Source of the DNA: Sarcocystis neurona
Lineage: Eukaryota > Apicomplexa > Conoidasida > Eucoccidiorida > Sarcocystidae
DNA length: 64,000 nt
Direction of reading: 5' to 3'
Assembly (NCBI GenBank): GCA_000727475.1
Contig: KL647296.1
Span: 3,041,916 to 3,105,915 of the forward strand
The notes beneath the pieces were generated by a model, which was not told the DNA's origin, searched no databases, and saw only the letters and a list, made by a program, of their open reading frames with translations. The translations under genes and the position numbers were made by a program. Within the stretch, counting starts at the first letter, position 1, and the number at the start of each line of letters is the position of its first letter. Positions 23,210 through 36,211 of this stretch are shown here, piece after piece.

Positions 23210-24519
23210 CTTTTAGCGACAGGAAATTTTGTATAAAGAACACTCGGGACTTCCGTATGAGGCCCCAGCGCACACGAATGCTCAACTCTTACCAGTTTCA
23301 GCTGGGCGGCATGTGACACTCCCGCAGCGCTGCTGCTGGTAGGAGGCGCCTTCCGCAGCCCATGCATCCTGCGCAGAATTGTTGGATGTTATACGTTGTG
23401 TCAGCGGTAATCGGCGTGCCGCAAACCTGTCGAGAAAACTACGTCTAAGCCTTACACTCTACTATATAATCTGGCAAAGCACGGCGGTCTGCGGGCATCC
23501 GTGAGAATACCAATTTCAGCGGCAGGGAGTCGCATCGTTCGTTTCCCAACAAACACATCGACGCGGTAAGATTTCTTCACCGCGTGCGTGCTTTAGAGCA
23601 GCTAGCGCGGCAATGAGTATTATCGTTCCCCTGAAGGTGTCCTTTGCACACACCGTTGGGAGGGAGGAGAGCGGCCACCACTACCTCCAGTGCGCACTTC
23701 CCCTGCAAGGGGGTCTGTCTGCTACACGCACAGTAAGTATCCCAATAACAAGCACATGGTGGACTAGAGCCCCGCACTTGTGTCGGATCTACTCAACTCA
23801 GTGCCGGATTCTGGTGCGTGGGTATAGAACGGATTGTTAATGCATCACACATGCGTGCCACACTGGAGGGAAATGACAACACGATGGCATACCAGTGCCT
23901 CGCATGGTGTAGCGTGCGGACACGTGAATAGAGACACAGCTCGCCCTCGGGCGTGAGTATTGAGAACTTTGCTTTTTTGCGTTGCACTCCTCCTTTAGTA
24001 GAAAACGAGCACTTTTTCTTCGTCGCGACTAGGCAACGAGAAGGATGCGGTCAGGGGAGATGGCAACGTGAAGGACCGGCGAACAAGACACCTGCATGCC
24101 CGAAGAACGTCCACCGTGCAACGTGCATGTCTGAAAGAACTCGGGCGCTTCAGAGTAGTCAAACGTATTTCAGGCTCGCAAGCTACCTTCTTCAATGAAA
24201 TGTAGGCTGCGGTCTTGCCTAAACCGAACTTTAACGAAACGGCAAGGTTTGAATATAATTCAAGTAGCCGGTCTCTCAAAAAGGGTAACAGTCTTCCGTT
24301 TTCACGTGCGGCACAGGCAACGTGCGGCCGCATGCCTGGCCAGAAAGCAAAATTCTGCTGCTGCTGGTGAACAGCAGCACGGAAGAAATTTCCCATGTCA
24401 GCCGCAAGCGTTTTCCAGCGACAGAACGATCAACTTTCCTACAATGCGTGGTGATGTGGAGTAACGGGCACACGCACTACCAGCTAACAAGACAAGTGCG
24501 TGCCCAGCCACGATCAAAC

Positions 24520-24722
24520 GTGTATACGCTACACCATCTTACAGAAACACTCAGATGTTTCAGACACGTTGGCTACAATTCAACCAGCCAAGACGGCTGC
24601 GCAGGCCTATATATTCCAGGGATGCCAGCTGTATTTGAACCAGCCAAGACCACCCGTGTGTACGCTACGCAGGCTTACGGAACCACATCGATGTTTCAGA
24701 CATGTTTACTATATTTCAACGT
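24520..24722. repeat. 136-bp imperfect tandem duplication
   Basis: gtgtatacgct at 24520 and gtgtgtacgct at 24656, and gatgtttcagaca at 24554 and 24690, share a 136-bp offset. The second copy is partial. A shorter internal repeat (aaccagccaagac) recurs near 24582 and 24639. Confidence 0.7.
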
Positions 24723-25271
24723 CGGAATTCTAGTTTTGATGAACAGCATTTTACTTTGATATAGCGCCACTGGACGTGTGAGCCAAAGGTCGGATCCAGC
24801 AGTCATTCTCACTCAACCCCCTCCGTATCTATCTATCACCGAGTGGTTTCCACTGCGCACAACGCGCGGCCGCGAGCGGACCGCCCGATTCAGTCGCATT
24901 GTAGCTCTCCTGGCGATGTGTTTCCTAAAAGCGCAGTCTTGTCAAGCAGTCGAACCAACTCAAGATATCCCTGCATCTACAGCGCACTACTGTAGTTTCC
25001 AGAGCCACAAAAGACTTCGTGACCGTCTCACTCACAGAGGGCCTCCCTCGCGAGACGGCGGCAGAAAACAGGAGGACACTCCCCAACACCCCTACTGAAG
25101 AGGAAGATCAACAGAAACAAACAAGCCTAGCATGATCGATGTGAAGCACTTGTGAAAGTTCGCCAGTACCTCCGTATCATTTTAAGGCAGAGAAACCTAC
25201 GGCGGCATTATACGGATTGCTCAGAAGATTATTTGAGCAGCAGCCGTGGCGTCAGTACCACTGCATTTCTC

Positions 25272-25820
25272 TCACAAATAACTGAGACAGGGCACGCGGC
25301 ACATGCGTCCGCGCCACTGCGTGCGCAGGTCGCCCCCTCTTCTTTCTTTGTGCAGGTGGAGGGTATCAACAGAAAAGCATGTCTCATCAGTACGTCTCAC
25401 TGGGTGGAACGAGTTACTTTTGCAATCTGCGCTTCCAGCGGCACCCTGGTGTGAATCATTGTCTACGAAGGGAGCTGCCACATGTGTGTGGAAGATGTGA
25501 CATTCTCCTCGTCGGGCACGTGATGGTGCTGCCGTTTTAAAGTGCAGAAACGTTGGCAGTCCCGTGAGATTAGCTAGTGCCCGATATTCTTGTCCACGAG
25601 GCATTCCGCAGACTGAACACACGTTCAGGGAGTGCGGTGATTGGGGAGGAGTGCAGCGGGAGTCGGGATCGTAAGGTATCTGAGCACCGTTGGTACTGTG
25701 GGGCTGTTCTGAGAGCGCTGGGCAGATGCTGGAAATAGCTACAGTGAACTTGGACTTTTTATCGCAGAAACGTATAGCTGATCCAATTTGGGACGAACAG
25801 CTGGAGAACAGGGGACACAC
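25272..25820 (-). pseudogene. 182-codon minus ORF with possible integrase-like Cys pair
   Basis: This is one of the longest frames of the repeat-poor block. It contains HSLNVCSVCGMPRGQ then ANLTGLPTFL, which could be the CxxC...GL end of a gypsy-type integrase zinc-binding region, with candidate His upstream. The match is short and the spacing only approximate; no catalytic core follows in frame. It could equally be an unrecognised exon. It begins with ATG at 25820 and ends at 25272 without splice signals I trust. Confidence 0.22.
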
Positions 25821-26057
25821 AATGCTCTAAGGAAGGTAGCAGTGTCGTCGTGATCATGGCACCATCGGTGACCTGCATAGCGTCCTTTGTTCGAAGCATA
25901 TTATGCGCCAGAAGCAGCACCGGCGTGAGTGTTTTTGCTCGTCAGTACGGGGGCTCAAGGTTAAGACTGTAGTGGGTAAAAACTTGTCAGGCGAGAGCAT
26001 GAGTCTCTGGCCATATTAGTAGACATACTTGTAGCTTGCGTGTGGTGCGCTCGTCTG

Positions 26058-26087
26058 CGGAAAGTTTATGCAAACATAAACTTTCCG
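26058..26087. repeat. Perfect 13-bp inverted repeat with 4-base loop
   Basis: cggaaagtttatg (26058-26070), loop caaa (26071-26074), cataaactttccg (26075-26087). All 13 pairs are perfect. There is no T run directly after it, so it is not a simple terminator. Confidence 0.9.
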
Positions 26088-28702
26088 AGGAACAGTGCAG
26101 GCTTGCCCGAATCAAATGCGCCGGACTCGCGGGTTCACTAGCAGGCCGGTCCCGAGTTGAGGAGGATCCCGGCGCAATATCCCTACCCATAGGGCTAAAG
26201 AAGACAGCAACGCGAACGTGCTGGACTGCACGACTAGTTGCCGTTTCCGTGTACGGCGTGTTTCGAAGTGAGAACACCTCTTCACTGGTAGCTTATATAT
26301 TTTGTGTCTTGCCAATCATTTGGCAGCTAGGAGATCCCTTGACTAGCAATGACGTCCTTGATTCTTTATGAGCAAAAATGTGGCGGTCAGGTGTTGGGGA
26401 AAAGTTGGCACCTCGCGGGGCACCACGGCGTCTTGTGACAGAAGACGTTGTCGGTTCTTCCTTACTGTATTAGTGATCAGGTACCCACGCACGGTAGTTC
26501 AGTAGTAGGAACGCGTGTGTATCTGCATATATATATATACATGTGTATGTATTCGCGTGATAAGGTCTTGTATTTGTATACATACGAGCTCTGTATAGAC
26601 GTTTGGACCGAGTGCTAGTCTATCCCCCGCAGAATCCAGTTCAGCGTTGTCAGACAAGGAGTTTATGCCTTTGCCTACACCACTGGCCTAGGAAGACTGT
26701 TGTCTGTTTCATGAATATGCAATCCCCAACACGACAAAACTGTACTTTTCAGGTCCTTCGACGCAGCTACTGCATCGTGGTGAAATATTGGACGCATATG
26801 ATTAGAGAAGCAACGGTTCAAACGCACTCTGGCTTCCCTCTGCAACCACTACACGCGTACATATATATATATATATATATATATGTGTACGTACGTGTAT
26901 ACACACGTGGACATGGATGTGCCTGTGGCCCACTTCATGTACCTGTACGCATGTCAACGTGCGCGCACACGCATGACGATTATTTATGTCTGTGGCTCTG
27001 CAAAGATCTACCATGTGTCAGCGGGCCTATTTCCGCTACACTGTATGAGGAGATGTTCTCGGGTGTGGTACTTACAAGGCATGGAAGGACCGTAACGTTG
27101 CGATGGTGAAAATACACACCACATGAAGGATATACCCTAGCAGAAAGAAACAGAACTTAAAATTTCTCTTTGCTACGGTGAGACCTTAGTGGTGGCTCGG
27201 ACAACCCAACACCTAGTCTCTTTGACGTGGACCGGTCGTCCTCCTGTCAGCCTCCGTCTCACAGAGTTAGGACAACAACGGGACACAGGAATACTTTTAC
27301 TGCTTAAAAGCGCGTCCAGATTTCTTCAAAACGGAGAACGACTGCAAAAGATATACGACGTTTCGACGTCTTCGTATAGTGTATGTGTTCATGTTGCTTA
27401 TGCTGGAAACCGCTATGTTCGCACCAGCCTAAGTGATCTCGTCTTCTGCTAGTGTTCACTTTTGAAGGCTCATAGCGGCTTTCTGCGGGATTACGCACTG
27501 ACGAATTCACAATGAAGCAACAGAATTCGCGCAATTAATCAAAGCATTGTCACAACCGAGTTGATTGTGTTTAGACTAGCGCAGATTTTTTTTCGATCCT
27601 CATCACATACCTCCAACGAACGTTTCTCTGTGCACCTTGTATGCAGCTTTCACACGCTGCTGCACAAAATTTTCCTTTACACCTACGTATGGGAGCTGGT
27701 ACACTGGTAATGTCACACCAGTGTCTCCTAAAAATCTTTCGAGAAAAAAACTCTTTACTATTAATATATGATTCGGCTGGCACCAGACTTCTGCATTACC
27801 CAGCTAATGTGTCAATACCATCACACGAACCGAAAATCTTGTCCTCGCTTCACTGTATGTGTCGAGCAACAACTGCCACCACCGCAGTGTCCTGTACACA
27901 CAGCTGCTGAACCAACAAACTGACGGCTCTCCACGCCTTCCACACTTTTTGGATGCGGCCGGCCACGACGGATACAGGGCGTTACCTTCCCAGTAATGGA
28001 CAGGGAACAGAGGCAGTTGCAGATTTTGTCGCCGGATTTCTTCTGCAAAATGCTCTGACGATTTCTGCTGATAATTCTGCCGTTGCACCAAATCACCTGA
28101 CCCACGGAATTCCCGCAGTCCCCTTCTGCCACCAGGCGCCTTTCCCAGCATACTCTTGAAGTAATAGCACGTACACGCACCTGTATCTATACGTTGCGGC
28201 GTATACTGTAAGAGTAATTCAATGTAATGCGACAATAATTAGTTGAACCCATTCTGTCGTGGTTCGTCGGACATATTGGCTGTTCCGACTCAATGAAAAT
28301 TTTATTTTCCGTTCGTTGAAGTTTTGTTACACAGGATCCCGTCGCCGCCCAGTTGGCACGTGGCGGTGTGTCCTTTGAGATAACCTTATCCGCGATGAAG
28401 ATATCAGTTGTTGCCGATTGCAACTGAGACCTACAGCAAAAACACCATCTGGCCCGAAGGCCCAAGTTTCTCCTTAGCTCCGTCATAGACTTGACGACTT
28501 GCCGAGCTGGAAGCTCGCTGTTTTGCCTTTGTCTCTGTTTCAACACTCTCAAGCCCCCAGGAATGGTCCCCGGATACACATTCGCTTTTAACTGATCTGC
28601 ACCAGAACAGCCTTAAAAGCCTGGCTCCTCAGCTTCCACCTATTCCATGCGTTATTCGTCGGAATGTGTCTCCACTCCTGCAGGATTTGTATTCCTGAAA
28701 AA

Positions 28703-28870
28703 CTGCTACGGTTACGCCACTTGCGGCTGATGACTACGGTGATTTCTGCAACCCCGTCCACTCCCGAGCGACTTAAGTTCCTGCTACCACGGTTACGCCA
28801 CTTACGGCTGATGACTATGGTGATTTCTGCAACCCCGTCCACTCTCGAGCGACTTAAGTTGCTGCTACCG
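28703..28870. repeat. 81-bp tandem repeat, two units plus part
   Basis: ggttacgccact recurs at 28710 and 28791, and tgatttctgcaaccccgtcc in each unit. A third partial copy of ctgctacc lies at 28862. The copies differ at few positions. The unit is 27 codons; a minus frame reads RNLSRSGVDGVAEITVVISR twice. Confidence 0.85.
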
Positions 28871-29412
28871 CTAATGACAACCGCAGACACATGCTCGGCT
28901 TGTTGCCAGATACGACGGTTATACCTGGAGAACTGAGTGAAAAGTTCTACCTTCCACTCCGTACTGGAGTTACCCTGTAACTCCGAGCTGGCTACGCTGT
29001 TGATAATTACGGGTCTCCTTTACTTTGTTCTGGTTGCTACGGTTCTCGGACCTTACTCGGTGAACTGTGGTGTTACTTCTGCTTCTGGTGTACGTGCACG
29101 TATTTGAGCGTGTGAGGCATCCAAGCGTCCGGTAAAATTACGGATACGTGTGCCCTTCTTTGAACCTGTTTGTACACTCCATGTTTGATCTGTGACTGTA
29201 CCCTGCTGTGAACTCTTATCGCTCCGTTCTATAGTAAACGTTCAAATCTCGCTGCCTGCTGCCGTACTGGCTCTCCAGTTGTGACGGGAAGTAGCAGTCT
29301 CCTCCGCTGCTGTCGTCTGCGAGACCTTCAGATAACACGAAATGCCCCCGACACTGCAGTGGGTGCTGCTGCTTATGGATCCAGGATTCAGTTCCTTATC
29401 TTGTAGCTGTTA

Positions 29413-29630
29413 TTATTCTAGTGGTTCCAAGGAAAAGTCGGGTTTCCTGCGGCGGCCTGCATCTTCGTTTTCTCTGTTGAAGAGAAACAGAGAGGCCAGC
29501 ACGAGGATAGGAGAGAGCGCTAGAGCTAATTTGAAGCAGGTACACGCAAAACCCAGAAGGTCGGCAGCCATCCCCCAGCCGTCCTCCATTTTTCCAGTTA
29601 GTAAGAATACGAGCCAGCGCACCTCTTGAA
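29413..29630 (-). CDS. Last exon of a membrane protein
   Basis: A clear acceptor (cgccttttcag) opens the exon at 29630 and the frame ends in TAA at 29413, giving 71 residues. They include a hydrophobic stretch RWLVFLLTG, a short loop (KMEDGWGMA), then a strong membrane segment (ACTCFKLALALSPILVLASL) and a charged tail RENEDAGRRRKPDFSLEPLE. Two membrane passes, or one plus a re-entrant part, are likely. Upstream minus frames at 29948-30151 and 30347-30730 (Ala-rich, with a possible acceptor) may be earlier exons, but I could not join them by phase. No family recognised. Confidence 0.45.
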
Positions 29631-32600
29631 CTGAAAAGGCGCAACTCTTTGCGCCCGTCGGTATTAGTGGAACACCCAAAATTCACACACGGGAGGGACT
29701 CTCGACCAAAGCAGACAGACAGAGAGTCTCCGCCCAAGGCATGCACAGACAGTATGTATCGAGAACTTGCAGGATAACGGGATCACAGGGAAACCACACA
29801 GAAAGTCGCGTACTGAAAAAAGTTACGCAAAAACGTGCCTGCTACGGACACCACGCACGCAGGGGTGCGCCTTATGCGTTTAAAGGCGACATTCGCGGAG
29901 CGCACACAAAAGCGTGGATTTCACGCGGATGCACGAATCCGAACTTCCTACGCTGAACACGAAGACTCGTTTTTTGGCTCTAGACAGACACAGTGTTGAA
30001 GACTAGTGGTGTCCCCCTCGATGATAACAGCTACGATTGACACCCCAACTCCGGGCGTCAAGACGCCGCCTGTGCAAGAGAGGCCGCGAGTGTTAAAATG
30101 GGAAGAGTAATTAGCACTTCTGTGGATACAGCTGAAACAGAACTTCGTCATCCGTCAAGAACTCTCGGATCAGCAACGAGACATTTGAAAATAGTAACCC
30201 AGCGCCGTCTTCCGCAGTCACGCGGGAGGATGTGTTACACGAGAGAATGCACGGCTACGGAGAAAAAGATTGGTAATTGGAAAACTGCGATAAGCCAGTA
30301 ACACATGTGTTCTTCCAGGCGACGGAAAAAAGAGAGTTGGATAGCATTAAGATTTAGACAAAGGAGATCCGTGTGAAAGACGCAGGGTTGACATGCGCAT
30401 GGGAGAAGGCAACATGGAAGACCGGTGCGACACGAACAGTTGTAGCACCACTGGAAGCACCATCTTTCCCGCGCTGCTGGAAGAGTGCCAGCAGCAGCAG
30501 GCGGAACACGAGCAACATCCACACGCCCAACTGCAATAGCAGGCTAAAGCTGCAAGCTCAGGTGCAGGCCGAGTAACTGAAGCGGTAGGAAAAAGGGCTG
30601 CAGCAGTTCGAGCAGCAACAATAGCCATAGCACGCATAGCCGCAGCTGAAATAGCAGCAGTAGCAGCCGCAACAGGCGGCACGATCGAAATGCGAGGAGA
30701 AGCAAACAGAGCTCTTCCAGTATAGATCAAGCGCGCAGCGTGCGCCTGAGTAACTGATGCCTAAGTGCCGTCTCTATAAAGCTGTATCAACGAAAAGCAC
30801 GGTCGATGCGTCGTAGTTGACAAAGGTGCTCATGTCGAAGGTAGACTAACGATAGCTGAAAAATTGGTGTAACCGCACTATAATGCTCGTGTCTCCTGAA
30901 CTATTCTTCCTCGCCTTCAATCGATGACCGGTGTCTCGAACGTCCACGAAGCCCTCCCCTATATACACGCACGCGTGTATGTGGTAGAGTATATACACAT
31001 ATGGGTTATGTGGAGTTCATCTGCCACTGAGACACTATTCACGAAAACAACATACATGCATCTGCATAATCCTGAAGGCTGCCTCACAGCAGGCTAGGCC
31101 GCGTGAAGGATTCAGTGAACGATTGGTGCAGTGTAAGGCAAGAAATTTCTCTCTCGTGCCCGTTTACGGCACTCAGAGAAGTCTTCCTGGCGGCGCAGAT
31201 ATGCCTCGTATGGGCGCTTATGCGACCGACTTGCCACATGTAGAAGCGTATTACGTGCTGTCATCCCGTTTTCCCACGGTACATCTAGTGCCTTTCAAGG
31301 ACGTCCGCACGAAGTTCTCTTGTAAACGCCCGTACGGTGAACGTGTGTGTAGAAGTGGTCCACTTTTCATGTTGTTCTCTGACAACAGGACACTCATGCC
31401 GAAAGACCACGAGCGTGGCCCGAGCAAGGCGCAAGCTGTGATCGTTAACTGATGAAGAGAAAAAGCCGTAGTGTGCGCATACTTGCCTAGTGACAGATCA
31501 CAAAGTACGCACCCATTTTTGTGGGCGTGTACACATATATCTCCACACGTGTGAAGACATGCATACGCCTCGTCATGGGCTCAACGTTAACACTCCTAAT
31601 GGAATTTGGCGGCGTACATAGCGAAGAGGTGTCTGCAAAAGTGTGAGGATGGATCTGCACTAGTGTATACTTATGTTTATGTGTGTTGTGATACTGCGAG
31701 GAGACCCGTCTGTACCGGCGCACAGGTTGTACTAAAACCACATGTGCACGCATGTGTGCATCCATGTGTATTCACAGACGCTCATGCGCACAGCGTGTGG
31801 GCACGCATATAAAGTATGTAAACGTAGAAGAGCACGTAGGTATGCGTATATGCAAGTGTGCGCGTACGTATGTAGTCACACAGAAAAACAGACACACATG
31901 AAAGTAAGTGCACTCAAATACATCCGTGGGATGCACCCCGTACAGCTAGTGAAGAGCTGCAGCCGGAATAATGTGGTCCGTTTGTTTTGTTGGCTTCTCT
32001 TGATACGGTGGATTCTGGAGGATTCAGGCGCGCACGCAACTCCCTGTAACTACAAGTGTTTATACGTGTACTTACGAATATATGTACATATATGTACATA
32101 TATATTTACGTATATCTTTACATATATATCTGGTATCCTTACGCGTCTGTACGCGGCGTACGTGCATGTGTATACGTGCATGTATCCACACAACACACAC
32201 GCAGCTTTGTCTTGTGATATCGCCCAGGTACGCATCAGATCTGACATACGCACGAGTTAGAAATCGAGTAGGTAGAGATCCGCCTACGAGGAGGCCACGT
32301 CGCAACAGAGTAGCTGTGGTTTCGCTTTTAACAAATTGAGGCACGTCGTCCTTTCCGCTGTACAGACCAGAGTACGAATAAGCGCATGTCACCGTCACTT
32401 TCCTGCATCTACTTAGTTGTTTGTGTGTGCAGGTGTCAATTAGTCTCCTGGTGAGGGAAATGCAGAATAGTTCGTAGGCTGCGGCGTATTTACTGCGGCT
32501 TAACGAACACATCGTGCCCGCGCGTGCAACCTGTTCTTACAATCTTCCGCTTCGTTGTGCAAGATTGATTCCGCCCTCAGTCAGCCGGTGGAAAAATCTC

Positions 32601-35600
32601 ACAAACGTAGTCTCTCGAGTCTCACAGCAGTGTTCACGGCCACTTCCGAGCATGAGTTAACACCTCAGAAGACTCCTAACATGACGCAGGACAACTTGAG
32701 TGGAGCATTCGGGGGAACGTGTGAATCTAGTATACACATGTGCACGAGCACAGGTGTACACGTCATACGTGTAGACGCGTGGACACAAGCGTTTTATTTG
32801 CGGACGCGCGTGTTGTGATGTACTGAAGTCGAGACGCGAAAATGCCATGGGAACATCGGTGACAAACCAGCAGTGATTACGTCCGCATACGGTGAATCTG
32901 TAGGTGACACCAAGCATGACAATGTACACGTATGTCTGGGCGTATCGGGTTGGGACTCACACAGCCAACGTTCTCGGCTTCGGTGCGCTACACTCAGCTG
33001 TAAATGCCAACAGACAGCACTACACATGTGTAAAAGGGCCAAACACAGAGCCGTCGGATATAATGACATGTAGTGAGCGAGCTGCTGCAACAGCCGCTGC
33101 GTACATAGAAACGATGCAACAAAGATGTCTGTACTGCTTTCGTCGGAAGCGGCAGAGCGGTAAGAGAAGCAACATGTCCACACTCAGGTGCTGCCTACTG
33201 TATAAATAACCAGTGTCATGGACACTCGTCGAGTAATGTAACCTTATTAGACGCTACGCTATGGATCACCACAGTTACACGGATTAGCAGAAAGGAAGTG
33301 CATTGTGACGGCGGCTCGGTTCAGTATCACTGCTACCTGTTTTTCTATCTTAAAGTACGATTTATGGCAGCTGACAACTCGGTTCACATTCCACGTTCAA
33401 CATCGCGCTTTGTGGGCGTGCATCGGCGAGGCGAAACATCCGACCGTGGCACCGCCAGAGTCGACCGGCTCGCCGCTGCTTCCACCACTGCCGAACAACT
33501 GCTGTTTCACTCCACTTTTGCTGTCTGCCGCTACAGGCCAGCGGTTGCTGGACTCGCTGCGATTGCACTGCTCTGCCACCGGTGTCTGCTGCTGCTGCTG
33601 TTGAATGCCCTGGTCTCTGCTACAGTTGTGCTGAAGATGCTACTTTGGCGTGTAGCCTTCATTACCGCCGCGTCTCTCGAGGCAATTTCGTCTTACTGCT
33701 GCTGCTGCAAGAAGTTCCCCTCAAAGCATATGAGAGGTAACTACGCGGAGGCTTACCATGCATCATGAGAAAGCACGCGTGAACAACGGCCGGGAGGTCT
33801 GCACTGAGACGTCACCGAGCATGCCTCTTCGCTGTGTGCTTAATATATTTGAATATAGAAGTATCCCTATGTAGGAAAAATTCCCCACCACACACCAATA
33901 CCTAGGTGAAATCGAATCTTGTGTGGCACATCCGTAGTCAGCAAAAGTTTCCGCCGTCCCTGTATTGCCTGTGCTTTTGTATACAAATTCATGACTACCT
34001 GCCTAGGGTGCGAGCCGAAAGGCCTGAGACATTCTTGGAGAGAACACCAGTTGTTCTCCGTCCTGCAGTTTCCGATATATGACCACGCGTAGGATGTACA
34101 CTACGTGTACGGATCTGAAATATATGTATCCACATATGTACGTTAGCGTGTACACACGTGCCGTGAGTGCGGTTAGCAGGCGGGGGGCAGAGGACAGAGG
34201 ACTCAGGAGGCTTTTGCGCGCTGCTAATTCGCCTTGCATCGAATGATGCCGTGATAAACTCACTTCATCGTCCACGCAACGGTTAAAAAAATGACAAAAC
34301 CGCATGCAGCAAGACATTTACGTGGATACCTGCGAATGCTGTAGGGGAGTAAACCCCTTGTTAGCCATCTGGTGTTGAACACGTTTTAATTTCCACGCTG
34401 TTTCGGTGCCGAATCCGGCGGCCTTTTTGACAAAAAATGGCCAGAGACACGAGAGAAGTGGAGTCTCACTGTATGTCCGCGAAAATGAAACTGAAGACAA
34501 GTTACGGGGCGGAGAAAGAAACAGAGAGACACCGACACTAAGTACAAAACGGAAGCACAACGTGTGAAATCAGACGCAGAGAAGCTGCACACCCAGATGC
34601 ACAAACAGTCGTAGGCAGACACACATCGAAGGACGAATTTTGCGCACGCATGAATAACAAAGCAAACGGAGTGCTCTAGACGTGTGCGTGCATATATATA
34701 TATATATATATATATTTATATTTATTTAAAATGGGTAACCTATGTATGATTATCTATCAACCTACATCCACGCCTATGTATGTAGACACACACGCGTGTA
34801 GAACGTTGTCGCGAGTGAGCAGGTGTTCCTTCGACAATGTGTACACAACGTACGAAAGAGTCGTCTGGGGGGTAGGCGAAGGTATTTTTTCAGACGTTTC
34901 CCCACTCATCGCGTTTCCTCTGCTTCACTCACTGCTAAATCGCCGGCGCCTGGTCTGCATTTGTAGACTTGTGGATGGCCTCTCCACGACACGAACGTGT
35001 GCAAACAAAATTTGCAGACTTGTATGTACGTGTGGTCTGCCGACTTGTCGACGAGGGCTCTGCTTCCTGGGAAGGCGATCGTCCGCAGGTTTCCACTGCA
35101 CAGCAATCCACCTTTAGACCTCCTGCGCAGGGCACTGGGTTGCTGGGGGATGTATGCACCTTCCTCTGCTGCGGTGAATGCTAAAACGAACATACACTCG
35201 TACGTGCAACGGTGAATATAGATGAATATAGAAACACTCGTACACACGAGGTAGTGGGCCACATATCTTTGTAAGTACGTCTTACACACGCAAGCAATAT
35301 ATTTTCTACTGTCTGCCGTTCTGAGAGACACAAATCCCTCACGTCCTTTCGTCGCTCTTCCGTCTTTTTCTTCACTTTTTCTCCTCCTGGGTCGTGCACC
35401 CGTAACAAGCGTTCCCTTCTGCGATGTCTCTGCCACTCATCTCTCGGCGTCTTTTTTTGTCGTGTCTCTTTCATCAATGGACAAGTTCTTATTCTTTTTC
35501 CGCTTCTCCTTCCTCTTCAGCGATATATGAACACAAGAGTTGTTGTATGACAATCCTTTCCTAACCACCTGGTTCATTTTCTTCTTCCTCGTCGTCTTCC

Positions 35601-36211
35601 ACTACTTCTCTTTTCCTCAGCAGCACTACACCAACTTCTTCAATAATCCGCTTCCACCCTACTTTCTCCTCCTCTTTCTTTTTCTTCTCAGTTCACTTTC
35701 CACTTATTCTCATCTAAACACATCACCACGTCAATCAATCCTGCCGAGAAAGGCGAACATAAAACTTTATAGCTGAACTTTGTACACGCGAAAGGACATG
35801 GCTGGATGGGACTAGCGTACAATCATTCGATGGAGAAGTCCAGACGGAGAGCCGACAAAAAAAAAGGACTCTACGACAATAAACGAAATCGTACGCCTTG
35901 TTGTTCTATTTACCTCTTCGTGTCGCACTTCTTTCTCTTTCTCTCAGACGCCTCTTTGCCCCCTTCGCTTTTTCTTCAACCGCCACTCACGCCTCCGTTT
36001 CTCTCTGTGTTTGAAGAAATCGCCTTCGTCCCCTCCACCTTCTTCCGTATTCTTCGCCCGTGTCCTTCTCTTCTTCCTTCCTCCTCTTTGTTCGACCTTC
36101 TCCACATCTTCCTTTCTTCCACATCTTCATCTTCTGCCCCTTTTCCCCCTGATGTTGTTCTTCTCGTTTCCCTTTTTACTTCACACAAAGAAAACTTTTT
36201 GTTCCACTTGT
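29631..36211. other. No further supported genes
   Basis: Mostly even-composition DNA with short ORFs. Examples are 31123-31452 (+, 109 codons, no domain) and 33298-33768 (+, hydrophobic, with a CTG run near 33586-33602). TA microsatellite lies at about 34688-34715. From about 35330 to 36270 the + strand is strongly T/C-rich (TTCTTC, CCTCCT); the frames there are artefacts of that bias. The 3' UTR of the isomerase gene should lie just below 36212. Confidence 0.35.

Larger units (their letters stand above)
19968..29412. other. Repeat-poor stretch without supported intact genes
   Basis: Besides the relics, duplications and hairpin listed separately, only short ORFs on both strands. Among the longer ones are 20576-20956 (-), 20983-21330 (-), 27804-28235 (-) and 28187-28579 (-). 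None shows a signal peptide, domain or paired splice sites. TA microsatellite occurs only at about 26528-26542 and 26861-26884. Decayed transposon DNA is the likeliest content. Confidence 0.4.
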
